Assembly: GCF_012027595.1 (NCBI RefSeq) | Contig: NZ_SNUR01000001.1 | Coordinates: forward strand, 248,001 to 312,000 | Length of the DNA: 64,000 bases | Direction of reading: 5' to 3' | Source of the DNA: Thermococcus sp. Bubb.Bath | GTDB taxonomy: Archaea; Methanobacteriota_B; Thermococci; Thermococcales; Thermococcaceae | Part shown: positions 25,313 through 36,016 of the stretch, one piece after another | Numbering within the stretch: the stretch's first letter is position 1 | How the letters are laid out: every line of letters starts with the position of its first letter | The notes under the pieces: generated by a model | What the model was told of the DNA's origin: nothing | The model's input: only the letters and a program-made list of their open reading frames with translations | The model's database searches: none | Program-made: the position numbers and the translations under genes

Positions 25313-25316
25313 GAAA

Positions 25317-25520
25317 TCAAACGAGAAGGCTTTCCCATGCGGGCCTCTTAACTATGTCCCTGACCTCCTCAGGGATATCGGAGAGGCTCAAGGAATCAAG
25401 GATCTCCAGGACCTCGCCCATCTCCTTCTTTCGCTCTTCCATCAGCCTCTCCAGATAATCTGAGGATGCCCAGGGGAGGACTTCACGTATCGGATCATTC
25501 CTTTTTGTTATGGCCTGCAT
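25317..25520 (-). CDS. Small uncharacterised protein (67 aa)
   Basis: Short, charged, helical protein with SDYLERLMEERKKEMGEVLEI followed by SLSDIPEEVRDI (21- and 12-residue parts of one helical region). It ends 4 nt from the moeA stop, convergent. A TATA-like GCTTAAATATTCC lies at about 25548-25560, suitably placed for the ATG at 25520. No family recognised. Its size and helicity are like those of an antitoxin or regulatory peptide, but there is no partner next to it. Confidence 0.5.
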   Translation of the reverse strand: MQAITKRNDPIREVLPWASSDYLERLMEERKKEMGEVLEILDSLSLSDIPEEVRDIVKRPAWESLLV

Positions 25521-25649
25521 GGGGCATCGTTTCCTTGTACGTGGTGGGAATATTTAAGCCTTTTCTATTCAAATTTTGTATCCATGAATGGTGAATATGC
25601 AAAATATGCATAACTTTTAGTAATGGTAAATTGGGCGACCCTTCGTGAC

Positions 25650-26684
25650 TTAGAACACGTGAACCACACTCGCTTTAAAACCAACCCACACCTTTCTGCC
25701 AACTTCGAGGCCGAGCTCGAAGACAGAGGAGCGCGTGATGAAGGCCGAGAGCTCTGTGTTGCCGGCCTTAAGCCTAACCCTAACGAGTGGGCCGAGTTCC
25801 TCAACCCCCTCGACTACGGATTCAAAGGCGTTTCTCATTGAGCTCTTCAAGGGCCTGGCTGAGAGGACTATGTCCTCGGGCCGTACTCCAACTCTCACCC
25901 TCCCGGAGGCCTCAACGGGGAGTTCTATGGTTATCCCGTTGGCCTTCAAGGTTCTCCCCTCGGCGGTTCCCTCGATGATGTTCTCAAAGCCCAAAAACCT
26001 CGCCACTTCTTCATTCGCTGGCCTTGAGAAGACCTCCCTGACGGGCCCTGTCTGGACGAGCCTTCCGCCGAGCATGACCCCAATGCGGTCCCCCAGACTC
26101 ACGGCCTCCTCGAAGGAGTGAGTAACGTGAAGGGCGGTGAAGCCGAGCTCCTCCTTCCAGCGCTTCATCTCCCTGATCAGCCTTCCCCTCGTCCCGACGT
26201 CCAGGTTGGCGAAGGGCTCATCGAGCAGGAGGAGTTCCGGCTCAACTGCTAAAGCCCTCGCTATTGCCACCCTCTGCTGCTCCCCCCCGCTCAGGGTTTT
26301 TGGCTTTCTTTTGAGGAGATGGGAGATTCCAAGGACCTCCGATAGTTCCATAACCTTCCGCTCTATTTCTGCCCTTGGCCTTTTCCGGATCTTCAAACCA
26401 AAGGCTATGTTGTCGAAGACGCTCATGTTCGGGAAGAGGGCGTAGTTCTGAGGTATGTACGCCAGGCCGCGCTTTTCGGGCGGCAGGCCCGTTATGTCCC
26501 CCCCGTTCAGGAGTATCTTTCCAGAGTCCGGCTCGATTATCCCTGCTATCGCTTCAAGAAGGACTGTTTTTCCGGCGCCGCTCGGTCCGAGAATTATGAA
26601 GTGCTCTCCCCTCTCGACTGAAAATGTAATCTCCTTCAGGTGAAATTCGCGGTAATCCTTGGATATTCCTCTAACTTCCAGCAT
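25650..26684 (-). CDS. wtpC: Tungstate/molybdate ABC transporter ATPase WtpC (344 aa)
   Basis: ATPase of the tungstate importer. Walker A is GPSGAGKTV, the signature is [13 protein letters not shown] and Walker B is [12 protein letters not shown], followed by HVTHSFEEA. After about residue 235 a C-terminal regulatory domain with RVGVRPEDI (TOBE-like) is present, as in ModC/WtpC proteins where bound oxyanion can inhibit transport. The start ATG overlaps the end of wtpB by 14 nt. This is the last gene of the wtpABC operon. Confidence 0.94.
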   Translation of the reverse strand: MLEVRGISKDYREFHLKEITFSVERGEHFIILGPSGAGKTVLLEAIAGIIEPDSGKILLNGGDITGLPPEKRGLAYIPQNYALFPNMSVFDNIAFGLKIRKRPRAEIERKVMELSEVLGISHLLKRKPKTLSGGEQQRVAIARALAVEPELLLLDEPFANLDVGTRGRLIREMKRWKEELGFTALHVTHSFEEAVSLGDRIGVMLGGRLVQTGPVREVFSRPANEEVARFLGFENIIEGTAEGRTLKANGITIELPVEASGRVRVGVRPEDIVLSARPLKSSMRNAFESVVEGVEELGPLVRVRLKAGNTELSAFITRSSVFELGLEVGRKVWVGFKASVVHVF

Positions 26685-27420
26685 TTTTCCTCCCCACCAG
26701 CCAGCGGAGCACTATAAAGATTCCCAGGCTGAGGCTCACCATCACGACCGCTATCGGCCTTGAGGCCCTCAGCCCGTAGTTGTTGAAGTATTCCATGATG
26801 AGAACCTGTGCTGTTTTTGGATAGTAAGCAACTATCAGTATCGAGCCGACCTCGCTTATTGCCCTTGCCCACGTCATTATCGCCCCGCTTGCTATCGACG
26901 GGAACGCCATTGGAAGTGAAATCGATGCAAAGGCCCTCAGGCGAGAGGCACCGAGGGTTCTGGCGACGGCCTCCAGCTTCTCGTCCACCGCCAAAAACCC
27001 GTCGCGGGAGGCGTTGATTGTAAATGGGGCCGAGACGAACAGCATGGCAGCGATTATACCCTTGTAGTTGTCGAGGATTAAGTTTGAGAACGTAACGAGC
27101 AGCATTATGCCGACGACGGAGTGCGGGATCACTATCGGGACATCCACCAATGCCTGAACGGTGCTCTTTCCGGGAAAATCCCTCCTAGCTAGGATGTAGC
27201 CGAGGGGAACGCCGAAGAGGAGGGCTATGAAGGCTGTGGCAGTGGCCGTTAAGAGTGAGTTCCTAAGGGCTTCTATTACGTACGGGTCGTGGAGGGTCTT
27301 GACCAGCATCCCCCAGTCGGAGGCCTGCTTAAGAAAAATCACTGTGATGGGAACAACTATATAGGCTATTAGGAAGCTTCCCAGCGCTGCGAAGAGGTAG
27401 AGGGTGTAGTCCCGGCGCAT
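26671..27420 (-). CDS. wtpB: Tungstate/molybdate ABC transporter permease WtpB (249 aa)
   Basis: Integral membrane subunit with five or six hydrophobic helices. The cytoplasmic EAA-like loop [21 protein letters not shown] contacts the ATPase. Size and gene order match the tungstate/molybdate WtpB/ModB family. The ATG at 27420 follows GGTGGAGAGCA. It lies between the binding protein and the ATPase gene, and overlaps the latter. Confidence 0.94.
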   Translation of the reverse strand: MRRDYTLYLFAALGSFLIAYIVVPITVIFLKQASDWGMLVKTLHDPYVIEALRNSLLTATATAFIALLFGVPLGYILARRDFPGKSTVQALVDVPIVIPHSVVGIMLLVTFSNLILDNYKGIIAAMLFVSAPFTINASRDGFLAVDEKLEAVARTLGASRLRAFASISLPMAFPSIASGAIMTWARAISEVGSILIVAYYPKTAQVLIMEYFNNYGLRASRPIAVVMVSLSLGIFIVLRWLVGRKNAGS

Positions 27421-27457
27421 TGCTCTCCACCGAAATAAGGGGAGGAGAATAAAAACC

Positions 27458-28552
<1,095 letters not shown>

Positions 28553-28576
28553 TTAATGAAAACGAAAGTGTTTTTC

Positions 28577-28993
28577 TCACTCCACGGGCACTCCGTCCTT
28601 CGTCCTCGGAGCAAGCCATTTCATTAGCCTCCCTGGATCCTTCGTCCTTATGATTATTGTTATCGAACCGAGCGGACTTTCCTCGTTGAAGTTCACAACT
28701 CCAGCGTAGGCTGCCTGCTTGTTCACCTTTATGATTATCTCCTCGCCGAAGTAGCCCTCCTCCAGGAACGAGCGCGCGGTGTCAAGAATGGCCTGCCCGC
28801 GGAAGAGCTCGTAAAGTCTGCTCAGGGCTTTTCTGTTCTTGGTTTTGCCAGCCAGGATTACGTAGTCTCCCTTATCGAAGGCCTCGAACTCCAAATCGGG
28901 GATGAGGTTCAGCATAGCCTTCTTTACCCTCTCGATGTCCTCCGTGGGATAAACGTAAGCCTCGACTTCCACTTCCTCGAACAGCTCGCTCAT
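28577..28993 (-). CDS. UPF0201 family protein (138 aa)
   Basis: Archaea-specific UPF0201 family, probably an RNA-binding-type fold like ribosomal protein L5; function unknown. It begins [20 protein letters not shown], then has ETLPDLEF-like [17 protein letters not shown] and [10 protein letters not shown], which are family signatures. The ATG follows GGAGGTGAAAAC. It directly follows the UPF0200 kinase-like gene on the same strand with a 45-nt gap. In some archaea these two are joined in one protein. Confidence 0.85.
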   Translation of the reverse strand: MSELFEEVEVEAYVYPTEDIERVKKAMLNLIPDLEFEAFDKGDYVILAGKTKNRKALSRLYELFRGQAILDTARSFLEEGYFGEEIIIKVNKQAAYAGVVNFNEESPLGSITIIIRTKDPGRLMKWLAPRTKDGVPVE

Positions 28994-29038
28994 GTTTTCA
29001 CCTCCAGTGGAGTTGGGAGAAAAGGATTAAAAAGCTTC

Positions 29039-29596
29039 TCAAAGCTCGGAGAGTATCTCACCGACCAGCTTTTGGACGGCCCTTTCGTAGTTCTCTCTTG
29101 AGCCGTTGTTCACAAGCATGTGGTCGGCCATCGCGATAACGCCTCCGATTCCAAAGCGGAGCTCCTTCCAGTCTCTCTCCTCGAAGTCTTCCCATGTATG
29201 AGGATCGTCGTGCCTGCCGCGGGCTTTGAGCCTCTGAAAACGGATTTTAGGCGGTGTGTGGACTGCCACTATCACCAGTTGCTCATCTGGGAATGCACCC
29301 TTGAATGTCCCTATCTCATCCAGAGAGCGCACGCCGTCTATCACAACGAGCCTGGCTTTTGCCAAAAGCTCCCTCACCTTCTCAACGGCGAGCTTCGCCA
29401 CTGCGTTCTGGCCCATTTCCTGCCTCAGGCGTATACTTACCTTTGCCACGTTCTCTTTGCTGAGCTCAAGGCCCCGCTTTACCGTTTCTTCCCTTACGAT
29501 GTCCCCGAGAGAAACGCTTGGAAAACCCCTTCTCTCGAACTCCTCAACGATCCTGCTCTTTCCAGAACCGGGCATTCCAGATACTATGACTATCAT
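29039..29596 (-). CDS. UPF0200 P-loop kinase-like protein (185 aa)
   Basis: Small nucleotide kinase-like ATPase. Walker A is SGMPGSGKSRI near the N-terminus, and the Lys/Arg-rich LID-like stretch is LKARGRHDDPHTW. It resembles adenylate or dephospho-CoA kinases, but the substrate is unknown. VVIDGVRSLDEI is the Walker B region. A GTG at 29605 is in frame. The ATG at 29596 starts the P-loop strand and is chosen. It stands upstream of the UPF0201 gene, and a TTTTTAAG promoter lies at about 29626-29633. Confidence 0.87.
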   Translation of the reverse strand: MIVIVSGMPGSGKSRIVEEFERRGFPSVSLGDIVREETVKRGLELSKENVAKVSIRLRQEMGQNAVAKLAVEKVRELLAKARLVVIDGVRSLDEIGTFKGAFPDEQLVIVAVHTPPKIRFQRLKARGRHDDPHTWEDFEERDWKELRFGIGGVIAMADHMLVNNGSRENYERAVQKLVGEILSEL

Positions 29597-29699
29597 TGTG
29601 CCCACACCAAGTAGGCCTCCAGTCCCTTAAAAATCTGATGGGGAGTTAGGAGGGCAAAATTTTTTAAGGTTCGTTAGTTAAACTTTTTTGGTGGGAAAG

Positions 29700-30038
29700 A
29701 TGAACGCAACGTGGTTCATCCTGGGACTCATGATTACGTTCTCCGTGAACATCCCGTTCGGCTTCTGGCGAGCGGATGCCAAAAGAAGGGGAAGCAAGGT
29801 GGAATGGGCCTTTGCGGTTCACCTGCCCGTTCCGTTGGTAGTTTTCCTCCGCTATCTCGCTGGGCTGAGCTGGAACGCAGAGGGCATCCCGCTGATAGCA
29901 ATTTTTGTGATAGCTTACTTCCTCGGCCAGAGAACTGGGGGAAGGCTCTATCGCAAAACACTGGAAAGTGGTATTCAACCGGGAAGAAACGTCTTCAGCC
30001 TGATATCGATTGAGAAAAAGGAGGGGGAAGTTATTTGA
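29700..30038 (+). CDS. Small membrane protein (112 aa)
   Basis: Hydrophobic protein with three likely membrane helices: residues 4-20 (TWFILGLMITFSVNIPF), about 40-58 and about 65-80. A charged loop ADAKRRGSK lies between the first and second, and the tail is hydrophilic. Unknown family. The ATG at 29700 follows GGTGGGAAAG. A TTAAGGTTCGTTAGTTAAAC promoter region is at 29663-29682. The end overlaps the 3' end of hel308 by 8 nt on the other strand. Confidence 0.7.
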   Translation: MNATWFILGLMITFSVNIPFGFWRADAKRRGSKVEWAFAVHLPVPLVVFLRYLAGLSWNAEGIPLIAIFVIAYFLGQRTGGRLYRKTLESGIQPGRNVFSLISIEKKEGEVI

Positions 30039-32196
30039 GGAAGTCGTCCAGGTTCCCTTTCTTCTTCTGCTTTGGCTCATCCACGGCAGTAATCTCAACC
30101 CCAAGGTGCCTGTAAATCCCTTCCAGGATTTTCAGACCAATGCCTTCGACCTGGAGGAGGTCTCTTGGCTTGGCTTTGAGAATTGCCTCAACGTTCCTGA
30201 AGCCAGCGCTGTAGAGGGCCCTGGCCCTCCTTCTCCCGATGTTTGGCAGTTTCACCAGTTCAAGGAGCTCTTCGCGGACACCATGCCTCAGGCGGAGGTG
30301 CAGGTCGCGGAGGTACTGGAGGACATCTTCATTCGGCTCGAAGAGTTTGTAGAGCTCTATGAGGGAGTACATCAACCAGTCGGCGAGCTCAAGGATTCTG
30401 TAGAGGTCCCCTGGGTCTATGTTGTAGGTCTCGTAAATCCTCGGTTCTGGAACCTCGTTTATCCAGTCAAGGAGAACTTTGGCGGTCTTGACCTGCCCGA
30501 GGAAGCCCTGAAAGCGTGCGTCCTCATAGTAGGGGATGTTCGAGTACAGGTATTCCTCCATCTCGTAGGCCAAATCGAGGTAGTCCTCCATCTCACGCCT
30601 CCTGGCGTTCAAGGTGGCCATATCCGGGGTTGAGGCGATTAGCTGGAAGATTCCGAAGGGGTTGGGATTTTTCTCCAGTTGTGGAAAAGCGTCCCTGAAC
30701 TTCTTGGCGGTGAGGGGGTCGATGTAGAGCTGGGAGGTCCTCTTTCCGAAGGGGAGCGGCATGAAGCTGTCCTCCATGTCCATGTCAACGAACTCGTTCT
30801 CGATCAGGAAATAGACGATGTTTTTGGCTTTGTGCTCTAAGGAGGCCGTGTCACCCTTCTGGTGGGCGTAGAAAGTCCTTGAGAGAAAGCTAACAAGCTC
30901 CCCAAAGTTCTCAATGCCGAAGTTTGTAATCAAGGCTAAAACCTGGCTCCTGAACGCCTGCTCGTTGGCAAGCATCGAAAACAGCTTCTCTGGCTTTCCA
31001 TGGATGTACTTGTCGATGAGCTTTTTGGGGTCTTCAGTTCTCGCAACGATGATGGCCTCTCCAACCTTATCGTACTTCGGCCTTCCCGCCCTTCCCATCA
31101 TCTGCTGTATCTCAAGAACTGGGATGTCAGTCCAGCCGAAGCCGGCGTATCTCTTCGTATCGCGGATTATCACGCGAAAAGCGGGGGTATTCACGCCAGC
31201 GGCGAGTGTAGGGGTAGCTACGATGGCTTTTATCGTTTTGGCCCGGAATGCATCCTCTATCAGCGTCCTCTCCGTCCTGCTCAGTCCTGCGTGATGGAAG
31301 GCCACACCGCCTCTAAGAGCCCGTTTGAGCTTCTCAGTCGTCGGGTTGTCCTCAATGGATGAAATCAGTTCCTCAAGTGCCCTCTTCTCGGGCTTTGTTA
31401 ACAAGCGGGATATTTTTGATGACAGGCTTATTGCCTCTTTCTCGGCGGACCTGCGCGTGTTAACGAAAACCAGCGCCTGCTTTTCCTTCTTTATTGCGTC
31501 CACCACAAGGCTCTCCCAGTTCTCTGGATAGCGGTCAGTTTTGCCGTCCTCCCAGAAGAGCTGGCCGAGGTGGAAAACACCTTTCCTCAGCTCGACTGGC
31601 CGCCAGTCGCTTACAACCAGCGAGGCGTCCAGCCACTCCGCAAGCTCCTCCGCGTTTCCGACGGTCGCGCTCAGAGCCAGAATCTGAGCCCTCCCTAGCA
31701 TGTGGGTAAGTATCATCTCCAGCGTTGCTCCCCTATCGTAGGAGCCGATGAGGTGGACTTCATCTGCGACGACTAACTTGACCTCTTTAATCCAGTTCGC
31801 CCCGTGCCTCAGCAGGGAGTCGAACTTCTCTGCCGTTGCAACGATGATGTTGTACCTCCCGAGCCAGTCGTCGGTTGAATCGTAATCGCCAGTGGTCGCC
31901 GCCACTCTTATTCCAAGCTTCTCCCACTCTTTAAACTCCCTGTACTTCTCCTCAGCAAGGGCCTTGAGTGGGACAAGGTAGACCGCCTTTCCACCCTCAG
32001 TCAAGAGCTTGTTCACCATAACTATCTCGCTCACCAGGGTCTTTCCGCTCGCCGTGGGAATGGCCAGGACAAGGTTTTTTCCCTCTAAAACTCCGCTCTT
32101 AAGGGCCTCCGCCTGGGGTGGGTAGAGTTCATCTATCCCCCGCTCCTTGATGATCCTCTTCACTCTCTCGTCAACGGGAAGTTCATCGACCTTCAT
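30031..32196 (-). CDS. hel308: Hel308/Hjm DNA helicase (721 aa)
   Basis: Superfamily 2, 3'-5' DNA helicase that unwinds stalled forks and Holliday junctions. Walker A is AIPTASGKT with Lys52, and motif II is DEVH at 145-148. ALSATVGN and HHAGLSRTER precede the QMMGRAGRP motif VI. The C-terminal half contains the ratchet and helix-hairpin-helix domains (LPNIGRRRARALYSAGF, VEGIGLKILEGI). The last residues, NLDDFLK, resemble the PCNA-binding tail of the Pyrococcus enzyme. The ATG at 32196 matches the known N-terminus (MxVDEL); a GTG at 32202 is also in frame. Confidence 0.96.
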   Translation of the reverse strand: MKVDELPVDERVKRIIKERGIDELYPPQAEALKSGVLEGKNLVLAIPTASGKTLVSEIVMVNKLLTEGGKAVYLVPLKALAEEKYREFKEWEKLGIRVAATTGDYDSTDDWLGRYNIIVATAEKFDSLLRHGANWIKEVKLVVADEVHLIGSYDRGATLEMILTHMLGRAQILALSATVGNAEELAEWLDASLVVSDWRPVELRKGVFHLGQLFWEDGKTDRYPENWESLVVDAIKKEKQALVFVNTRRSAEKEAISLSSKISRLLTKPEKRALEELISSIEDNPTTEKLKRALRGGVAFHHAGLSRTERTLIEDAFRAKTIKAIVATPTLAAGVNTPAFRVIIRDTKRYAGFGWTDIPVLEIQQMMGRAGRPKYDKVGEAIIVARTEDPKKLIDKYIHGKPEKLFSMLANEQAFRSQVLALITNFGIENFGELVSFLSRTFYAHQKGDTASLEHKAKNIVYFLIENEFVDMDMEDSFMPLPFGKRTSQLYIDPLTAKKFRDAFPQLEKNPNPFGIFQLIASTPDMATLNARRREMEDYLDLAYEMEEYLYSNIPYYEDARFQGFLGQVKTAKVLLDWINEVPEPRIYETYNIDPGDLYRILELADWLMYSLIELYKLFEPNEDVLQYLRDLHLRLRHGVREELLELVKLPNIGRRRARALYSAGFRNVEAILKAKPRDLLQVEGIGLKILEGIYRHLGVEITAVDEPKQKKKGNLDDFLK

Positions 32197-32221
32197 TTTC
32201 ACCGCAAGGCTTATTGAGGGG

Positions 32222-32234
32222 GAGGTTAAATAGA
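32222..32234. promoter_or_regulatory. Shared TATA-like element of divergent hel308 and its neighbour
   Basis: The sequence GGTTAAATAG reads as TATA on the plus strand, and CTATTTAACC does so on the minus strand. It is about 25-30 bp from both starts (32196 on the minus strand, 32248 on the plus strand), so one short element may serve both genes. Confidence 0.35.
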
Positions 32235-32247
32235 TTTGGGATGGACT

Positions 32248-32883
32248 ATGGAGGTACCTTTCATAGCTTTCAGAACGCCCGAGGGAAGGTTCGTCATTGA
32301 TGCATATTTCGTTGAGTTTCTGTCCCTGGGACCAAGGAAGACTGTTCTAATCAAGGATCCATCGCGGGAGAACTTCACCGATTCAGCAGCAGATCCACTG
32401 CCAGTTCTCCTAAAAGGAGATCTCAAAAACTTTTTCAGAGAACTGTTTGAAAAGCTTGAGATGACATCTGAAGAAGTGCTCAGCAAAAGGGTTTCTCACA
32501 TGAGGAGGTGGAGCTTCCTCCGCATCCTTGGAATCCCAAGCGGTCATGGAAGGCACGTCGCAACCGATGAAATACTTGCCCAGGTTGAGAGGGAGAACTC
32601 ACTGGGACTTTCAATACTCAAGAGCGTTCTTGGAGTGAAAAGTGTGGACGACTTTGACTCCCGCCGGATAATGGTAGAGGGGGTGCTCTACAAAGATATT
32701 CGGGTGGTTTCCGGTAGAATAGTTGAGATAGATGGGAGAGAAGATAAGGTCTACACCAACTTGCTTAAAATTGATCCCGCCTTTAGAACGGCATTTTACT
32801 CCGCGTATTTCAGGAGAACATTCCTGCCAAAAGAAATTGAGAAAAGAGCTCAGGACTTTTCGTACAGCCAGCAGGCAACGTAG
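32248..32883 (+). CDS. Uncharacterised protein (211 aa)
   Basis: Soluble protein that I cannot place. The N-terminus (VPFIAFRTPEGRFVIDAYFV) is beta-rich, and the middle is basic and helical (LKNFFRELFEKLEM, KRVSHMRRWSFLRILG). No catalytic motif is evident. An ATG at 32248 is likely leaderless; a TTG at 32236 with GGAGGTT before it is the alternative. The last 34 nt overlap the 3' end of the oppF-like gene on the other strand. It is divergent from hel308. Confidence 0.6.
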   Translation: MEVPFIAFRTPEGRFVIDAYFVEFLSLGPRKTVLIKDPSRENFTDSAADPLPVLLKGDLKNFFRELFEKLEMTSEEVLSKRVSHMRRWSFLRILGIPSGHGRHVATDEILAQVERENSLGLSILKSVLGVKSVDDFDSRRIMVEGVLYKDIRVVSGRIVEIDGREDKVYTNLLKIDPAFRTAFYSAYFRRTFLPKEIEKRAQDFSYSQQAT

Positions 32884-33821
32884 TGGTTCTTTTCGACCTC
32901 CACGAGTGGGGGTTCCCTCTTATCACAGAGACCAGCCTTAGCAAGTGGACACCTTGGGTGGAAGCGGCAACCCTGGGGGGGATTGATGGGGCTCGGAGGC
33001 TCACCTTTAATCTCCATCTTTTTCTTCTGTCTGGCGAGCTCGGGGTCTGGAATGGGTATGGCAGAGAGCAGCATCTGGGTGTATGGGTGAAGTGGATTTT
33101 CAAATATCCTCTCCGCTGGCCCCACCTCCACGAGCTTCCCTAGGTACATAACGCCCATTCTGTGGCTCATGTACTTGACGACGCCCAGGTCGTGGCTGAT
33201 GAAGAGGTAGGAGAAGCCGTACTTCTTTTGAAGGTCTTTGAGTGTGTTGAGGATGTTGGCCTGAACCGAAACGTCCAGCGCCGATGTCGGCTCATCCAGA
33301 ACGACGAAATCTGGCCTCAAAGCAAGTATCTTCGCCAGTGCTATCCTCTGTCTTTGCCCACCTGAGAACTCATGGGGGTACCTGTAGAGATGCATCTCGT
33401 TCAGCCCGACGCTCTCAAGGAGCCTTATCACGAAATCCTCAGGGTCGTCAACGGGGATGCCGTGGAACTTAACGGGTTCCATTATGGTGTTGAAGACTGT
33501 CTGCCTGGGATCGAGCGAGGAGTACGGGTCCTGAAACATTATCTGAGCGTGTTTCCTGAACCAGAGCATATCCTTGCCCTTTAATTGGGTAACGTCCCTC
33601 CCGTTGAAGATGATACTCCCGGAGGTTGGTTCTATGAGGCGAAGTATGGTCCTCCCTGTGGTCGTCTTTCCACAGCCACTTTCCCCAACCAGTCCGAACG
33701 TCTCACCCGGGTAAATCTCAAAGTCGATTCCATCTACTGCCTTGACCCATCCGATTGTTCTCAGGAGGCTCCTAACCGGGAAGTGCTTCCTCAGACCTTC
33801 AACTTTGAGTATCGGTTCCAT
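32850..33821 (-). CDS. Peptide ABC transporter ATPase, OppF/DppF type (323 aa)
   Basis: Second ATPase of the peptide importer. Walker A is GLVGESGCGKTTTG, the signature is EFSGGQRQRIALA, Walker B is DFVVLDEPTSALD, and the switch His is in FISHDLG. The C-terminal oligopeptide/dipeptide motif GCRFHPRCPLAKAGLC has cysteines that may bind an Fe-S cluster in this family. The ATG at 33821 follows GGTGAGAAGG; the frame is open further up. It begins 10 nt after the OppD-type gene. Confidence 0.94.
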   Translation of the reverse strand: MEPILKVEGLRKHFPVRSLLRTIGWVKAVDGIDFEIYPGETFGLVGESGCGKTTTGRTILRLIEPTSGSIIFNGRDVTQLKGKDMLWFRKHAQIMFQDPYSSLDPRQTVFNTIMEPVKFHGIPVDDPEDFVIRLLESVGLNEMHLYRYPHEFSGGQRQRIALAKILALRPDFVVLDEPTSALDVSVQANILNTLKDLQKKYGFSYLFISHDLGVVKYMSHRMGVMYLGKLVEVGPAERIFENPLHPYTQMLLSAIPIPDPELARQKKKMEIKGEPPSPINPPQGCRFHPRCPLAKAGLCDKREPPLVEVEKNHYVACWLYEKS

Positions 33822-33831
33822 CCTTCTCACC

Positions 33832-34812
33832 TCAGTACTGGTGGCAGGCCACAAAGTGGCCGGGCTCAATTTCCTTGAGTTCGGGTTCTTTTCTCCGGCA
33901 GATTTCTGTAGCGTACGGGCACCTTGGGTGGAAGCGGCATCCCTTTGGGGGTGTTATTAGGTTGGGCACGGTTCCGGGTATGCTCTCAAGCCGATCTATC
34001 CTCTTCAACGGGTTGGGAACCGCCCGCAGGAGGGCGACCGTGTAAGGGTGGAGTGGGTTGTGGAAGATCTGGTCTATCGAGCCTATCTCAACAACCTTTC
34101 CCGCGTACATAACGACGACGCGCTGTGCAGTCTCGGCGACGACACCTAAGTTATGGGTTATGAGGAGCACTGTGGCGTTGTACTTTCTCTTGAGCTCGTT
34201 TAGCAACTCAAGTATCTGAGCCTGAACCGTAACGTCTAGGGCAGTCGTTGGCTCATCCGCTATGAGGAGACGGGGGTTGTTGGATACTCCAATTCCTATG
34301 ACCACACGCTGTTTCATGCCGCCAGAGAGCTCGTGGGGGTAGTTCTTCACCCTGTTCTTTGGGTCGGGTATTAGAACCTCCTTTAGTATGTTGACGGCCC
34401 TACCGATGCCCTCCTTTATGTTCTTCACCTTTCCGTGGACTTCCATTGCCTCCCCTATCTGGTACCCAACGGTGTAAAGGGGATCGAGGGAAGAATGAGG
34501 ATCCTGGAAAATGTACGCTATCTCATTTCCTCTAATCTCTCTGATTTTCTCCTCGTTTAGTTTAAGGAGGTCAACGGTGGAGCCATCGTCACGGTGGTAT
34601 ATAACTTGGCCACTTACTATCCTTCCAGGGCTTTCTATAAGCTGGGTTATCGCTCTGGAGGTCACACTCTTTCCACAGCCGGTTTCACCCACCAAGGCGA
34701 GGGTCTCACCACGGTAGATGTCGAAGGAGACGTTTTCGATGGCCTTTACAACGCCTGCGTAAGTGTAAAAATAAACGCGAAGGTTCTTGACCTCTATGAT
34801 GGGTTCAGGCAT
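33832..34812 (-). CDS. Peptide ABC transporter ATPase, OppD/DppD type (326 aa)
   Basis: First ATPase of the peptide importer. Walker A is ALVGETGCGKSVTS, the signature is ELSGGMKQRVVIG, Walker B is RLLIADEPTTALD, and the H-loop is LITHNLG. The C-terminal GCRFHPRCPYATEIC motif matches its partner. The ATG at 34812 has CTGGAGGTGAGAAG before it and overlaps the permease gene by 8 nt. The two ATPases form a heterodimer under the DppB/C pair. Confidence 0.94.
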   Translation of the reverse strand: MPEPIIEVKNLRVYFYTYAGVVKAIENVSFDIYRGETLALVGETGCGKSVTSRAITQLIESPGRIVSGQVIYHRDDGSTVDLLKLNEEKIREIRGNEIAYIFQDPHSSLDPLYTVGYQIGEAMEVHGKVKNIKEGIGRAVNILKEVLIPDPKNRVKNYPHELSGGMKQRVVIGIGVSNNPRLLIADEPTTALDVTVQAQILELLNELKRKYNATVLLITHNLGVVAETAQRVVVMYAGKVVEIGSIDQIFHNPLHPYTVALLRAVPNPLKRIDRLESIPGTVPNLITPPKGCRFHPRCPYATEICRRKEPELKEIEPGHFVACHQY

Positions 34813-36007
34813 TCTTCTCACCTCCAGCCTTCTTCTTAACCTTGAACTCAAGGCTTCTCCTGGTTTTTGGATCGAGAACGTCTCTAAGTCCATCTCCGAG
34901 TAGGTTCCATCCGAGGACGACGGTGACTATGACTATTCCCGGGAAGGCCACCAGCCACCATGCCTGCGGGAAGTAACTGGCCCCCTGATTTATGAGGTTA
35001 CCCCAGTCTGGTATCGGTGGAACGGCACCGAGGCCAAGGAAACTCAAACCAGCCTCCGTCAGGATAACGTTTCCGAAGTCCATGGTTATCATTACCAGTA
35101 TCGGGCCTATGATGTTTGGAAGGATGTGCCTGAATAGGATTGTCCTCGTGGGCAGGCCTATTGCCCTTGCGGCCTCAACATAGAGGTTCTCCTTTTCGGT
35201 GAGCGTTGAGCCACGGGTTATCCTCGCATATCCTGGCCACCAGACGATTATCAGGGCAACGAACACCGAGAGGAGCGCACCCAGATTGTTGACGTCCCGC
35301 GGACTGAGGGCGAACAGCTTGAGAACGATGACCTGGAACCAGTGGTGGTGGTTCAGGAATGACTGTATCCTGCCCGGGAGAACAGCCGAGAGCGCTATTG
35401 CCAGGATAAGCCCTGGGAAAGCGAGGAACATATCGGTTATGCGCATTATAGTCTCGTCCACCTTGCCGCCGTAGTAGCCTGAGATGAGACCCAGTATTAT
35501 CCCAATGGTAGGACCTATGAGGATGATAAAGACGTCAAGTACTAAAGCCACCCTCGCCCCAGCCAGCAGGATGCTCAGAATGTCCCTTCCCAGAGTATCA
35601 GCCCCAAGGGGGTAATGTATGGTTGTGGTGTACTGGATAACGTGCCAGTTCTCAATCTCTGTAACGTTCAGAAAGGCGGTGGCTCCGGGGTGGGCCAGCC
35701 TTGTGGTCGAGTTGTAGAGGATTGGTTCAAAGTCGTACTGCCAGGGAGCCAGATATGGTCCAAAGATTCCAATGAATATGTAGGCAATGACTATCACAAC
35801 ACCCAGCAAAGTTGGTGGCGAGCGGTTTATGGCATATGCCATCAGTTTCCATTCCTTTATTTTAGACTGACTTCTCTTTTTCCAACCCTTTCTGAAGAGC
35901 TCTATGAATGAAGCAAGGGCGTCTATGAGGCTATCGCTAAGCCTATCGAGAATGCTCATCTCGTACTCTTCGGCTTCTTCGTACTCCTCAACCTTCTTCT
36001 CCGGCAT
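34805..36007 (-). CDS. Peptide ABC transporter permease, OppC/DppC type (400 aa)
   Basis: Inner subunit of the peptide importer. The acidic N-terminus (EKKVEEYEEAEEYEM) is followed by a cytoplasmic stretch and six membrane segments. The EAA motif region is ARAIGLPTRTILFRHILPN. Loops with PLGADTLGRDILSILLAGAR are the DppC signature. The insert between the first and second segments (residues 75-130) is longer than usual. The ATG at 36007 follows GGTGATACA. Confidence 0.93.
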   Translation of the reverse strand: MPEKKVEEYEEAEEYEMSILDRLSDSLIDALASFIELFRKGWKKRSQSKIKEWKLMAYAINRSPPTLLGVVIVIAYIFIGIFGPYLAPWQYDFEPILYNSTTRLAHPGATAFLNVTEIENWHVIQYTTTIHYPLGADTLGRDILSILLAGARVALVLDVFIILIGPTIGIILGLISGYYGGKVDETIMRITDMFLAFPGLILAIALSAVLPGRIQSFLNHHHWFQVIVLKLFALSPRDVNNLGALLSVFVALIIVWWPGYARITRGSTLTEKENLYVEAARAIGLPTRTILFRHILPNIIGPILVMITMDFGNVILTEAGLSFLGLGAVPPIPDWGNLINQGASYFPQAWWLVAFPGIVIVTVVLGWNLLGDGLRDVLDPKTRRSLEFKVKKKAGGEKNA

Positions 36008-36016
36008 TGTATCACC

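Noticed and set aside
30010-30633. 207-codon plus-strand frame opposite hel308
   Set aside because: It is antisense to the conserved C-terminal helicase domains and has no domain of its own.
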